This document shows, piece after piece, positions 6,615 to 7,510 of a stretch of 7,510 nucleotides of DNA. Both the position numbers and the translations under genes were made by a program. The number at the start of each line of letters is the position of its first letter. The first letter of the stretch is position 1. The stretch lies in assembly GCA_964370855.1 (NCBI GenBank), contig CAYJMF010000169.1, positions 1 to 7,510 of the forward strand, written 5' to 3'. The notes beneath the pieces were generated by a model, which saw nothing but the letters and a program-made list of their open reading frames with translations, was not told the origin of the DNA and ran no database searches. The stretch comes from JAKLKS01 sp964370855. GTDB lineage: Bacteria; Planctomycetota; JAJSAM01; JAKLKS01.

Positions 6615-7301
6615 TCATGACGCCGCCTTCGTTCCCTGGCCCTTCGTTCGGGCGAGCCAGGATTCCCGCGTCTCCTCGACGATGAATACCGTCGGCGAAA
6701 CGGACTTGATGACGACCCTGGCGCCCCTGGTGATGGACGCGGCGTCGGCGCAGCGCGCCTGCATGACGCATCTCTGTCCCGCTCTCACGTAGGCGACCTC
6801 GCCGATGGAACCGGACGGGATGGAGATGCTGACCTCCGCCTCGGTCCCGACCAGCGATGCCTGGGAGACCATGCTGGTTCCCTGGGTGACGCGGAAGACC
6901 CAGGTCAGGCCGAAGAAGATCATCGCCGAGAAGACGAGGCCGCAAACCAGCGCCACCGCCGTGGAGGACCACGCCCCCATCTCCCACTGCGTCACGCAGA
7001 GCCAGCCGGAGGCCCCGGCGGCGGCCAGGAATGCGGAGATCGTCGTCGGCGACAGCGGCGAGAAGGTGGCGAGGTCGTGGCTGGCCCAGCCCACCTCGGC
7101 GTGGCCCTCCGCCGCCGTGGGGCCGACGTCCCCGCCCATGGTGGCGCCGTCGTTGCCCGCGAATCCGTCGCCGGCGTGGGCGTCGAAGGCCGAGCCCTCG
7201 CCGAAGGCGTGCCCGAAGGCCCCGGACATGACGGCGGAGATCAGGGTGAAGAGGAACCCGAGCAGGAACATCCCGAGGAAGATGGATTCCAGCAGCTGCA
7301 T
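6615..7301 (-). CDS. NfeD/YqiJ-like membrane protein with C-terminal OB-fold
   Basis: The 228-residue product has hydrophobic segments at 4-26, 84-102 and 112-136, then a soluble beta-rich domain at about 148-210 (SLVGTEAEVSI, GEVAYV, RGARVVIKSV, VFIVEE) that fits the OB fold of NfeD/YqiJ/YuaF proteins. These are encoded next to flotillins and act with them at the membrane. The order, one helix, a loop, two helices, then OB-fold, matches E. coli YqiJ. The loop at 27-82 is rich in Gly, Asp and His, including His31, 42, 67 and 75. I placed the start at 7301 because AGGAGG lies 7 nt upstream; a longer frame from 7337 would add 12 residues across the likely promoter. The stop codon lies 20 nt before the chosen flotillin start. 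Family assignment rests on topology, the OB-like tail and the neighbour; sequence identity to named members is low. Confidence 0.8.
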   Translation of the reverse strand: MQLLESIFLGMFLLGFLFTLISAVMSGAFGHAFGEGSAFDAHAGDGFAGNDGATMGGDVGPTAAEGHAEVGWASHDLATFSPLSPTTISAFLAAAGASGWLCVTQWEMGAWSSTAVALVCGLVFSAMIFFGLTWVFRVTQGTSMVSQASLVGTEAEVSISIPSGSIGEVAYVRAGQRCVMQARCADAASITRGARVVIKSVSPTVFIVEETRESWLARTKGQGTKAAS

Positions 7302-7308
7302 GCCCCGA

Positions 7309-7314
7309 CCTCCT
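7309..7314 (-). promoter_or_regulatory. Ribosome binding site of the NfeD-like gene
   Basis: AGGAGG on the minus strand, 7 nt before the ATG at 7301. It is a full consensus match and settles the start in favour of 7301 over the upstream in-frame ATG at 7337. Confidence 0.75.
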
Positions 7315-7327
7315 GCGACCACGGGCG

Positions 7328-7357
7328 ACCGTAGCACGCCCCGCGATTCCCGTTCAA
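7328..7357 (-). promoter_or_regulatory. Candidate sigma-70 type promoter of the flotillin operon
   Basis: On the minus strand TTGAAC (7352-7357) is followed after 18 nt by TACGGT (7328-7333), preceded by TGC, an extended -10 motif. TTGAAC matches the -35 consensus at four of six positions, and TACGGT keeps the critical T, A and final T of the -10. Transcription would begin around 7321, giving a leader of about 20 nt that holds the AGGAGG site. It is the only such pair seen before the three-gene operon. Confidence 0.45.
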
Positions 7358-7399
7358 CCCATTTCGCCCCCGGAGGTTCGGCGGATCACGGCGGGGGCG

Positions 7400-7510
7400 G
7401 GGGAGAGGCGGGGACGTTCCTAACTAAGTAACTAACTCCGCGGGGCCCCGGGCGGAAACCCCCCCGGCCCCCCGCAGGTTATTAAAAAATTAAAAAGCCC
7501 ACAAAATAGA
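7400..7510. other. Anomalous right edge: C-runs then A/T-rich tail
   Basis: A phased stretch, TAACTAAGTAACTAAC (7422-7437), is followed by a G/C block holding C7-GG-C6 (7459-7473). From 7478 the sequence becomes A/T-rich with two A runs, unlike the rest of the window. The C7-GG-C6 string also occurs within the C-run at 6-30. No gene or known element is seen. This is most likely poor-quality or misjoined contig-end sequence. Confidence 0.5.

Noticed and set aside
3925..6792. A 955-codon open frame on the plus strand
   Set aside because: It lies antisense to the carbonic anhydrase, the flotillin and the end of the NfeD-like gene. The Leu/Gly/Asp/His-rich product mirrors the Glu/Ala repeats of the flotillin coiled coil and has no motif of its own.
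6595..6987. N-terminal extension of the flotillin frame up to 6987
   Set aside because: The extra 131 residues are out-of-frame NfeD-like coding sequence, Gly/Arg/His-rich and unlike any flotillin. A strong ribosome site marks 6594.

Overview
The window is a very G+C-rich bacterial segment (well above 65% G+C by eye, with strongly G/C-biased third codon positions). It carries five genes, all read from the minus strand. The high G+C, the secreted multi-domain protein resembling the 3-keto-disaccharide hydrolase/DUF1080 family, and the flotillin locus suggest an environmental bacterium such as a planctomycete, acidobacterium or myxobacterium relative. I cannot fix the phylum from the sequence. 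Both ends look like draft-contig edges: C homopolymers at 1-36 and an abrupt A/T-rich tail after about 7478.

In the direction of transcription (right to left), the first block is a compact operon of three genes behind one plausible promoter (7328-7357). It encodes a YqiJ/YuaF (NfeD-like) membrane protein with an OB-fold tail (7301-6615), a flotillin (6594-5095) and a beta-class carbonic anhydrase with an unusual 150-residue Pro/Gly/Phe-rich tail (5085-4072). The genes are separated by about 20 and 9 nt. The NfeD-like plus flotillin pairing is a known bacterial membrane-microdomain module. A carbonic anhydrase as third gene is the part I have not seen described and is the best candidate for something new.

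Next is a 193-nt intergenic region (3879-4071). It has three mutually complementary A/T-rich segments that could form alternative hairpins, and one copy of a short repeat that recurs at 343-384. Then comes a fused homocysteine S-methyltransferase/methylenetetrahydrofolate reductase (3878-2013) of the YitJ type, linking one-carbon folate metabolism to methionine synthesis. The last gene (1916-390) is an exported protein with three tandem concanavalin-like/DUF1080-like domains. It is followed by the second copy of the short repeat and a perfect 22-bp hairpin (275-326).

From 1 to 274 I see no gene. From 7338 to the right end there is only the candidate promoter and low-complexity edge sequence. 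The long open frames on the plus strand are by-products of the high G+C of the real minus-strand genes.
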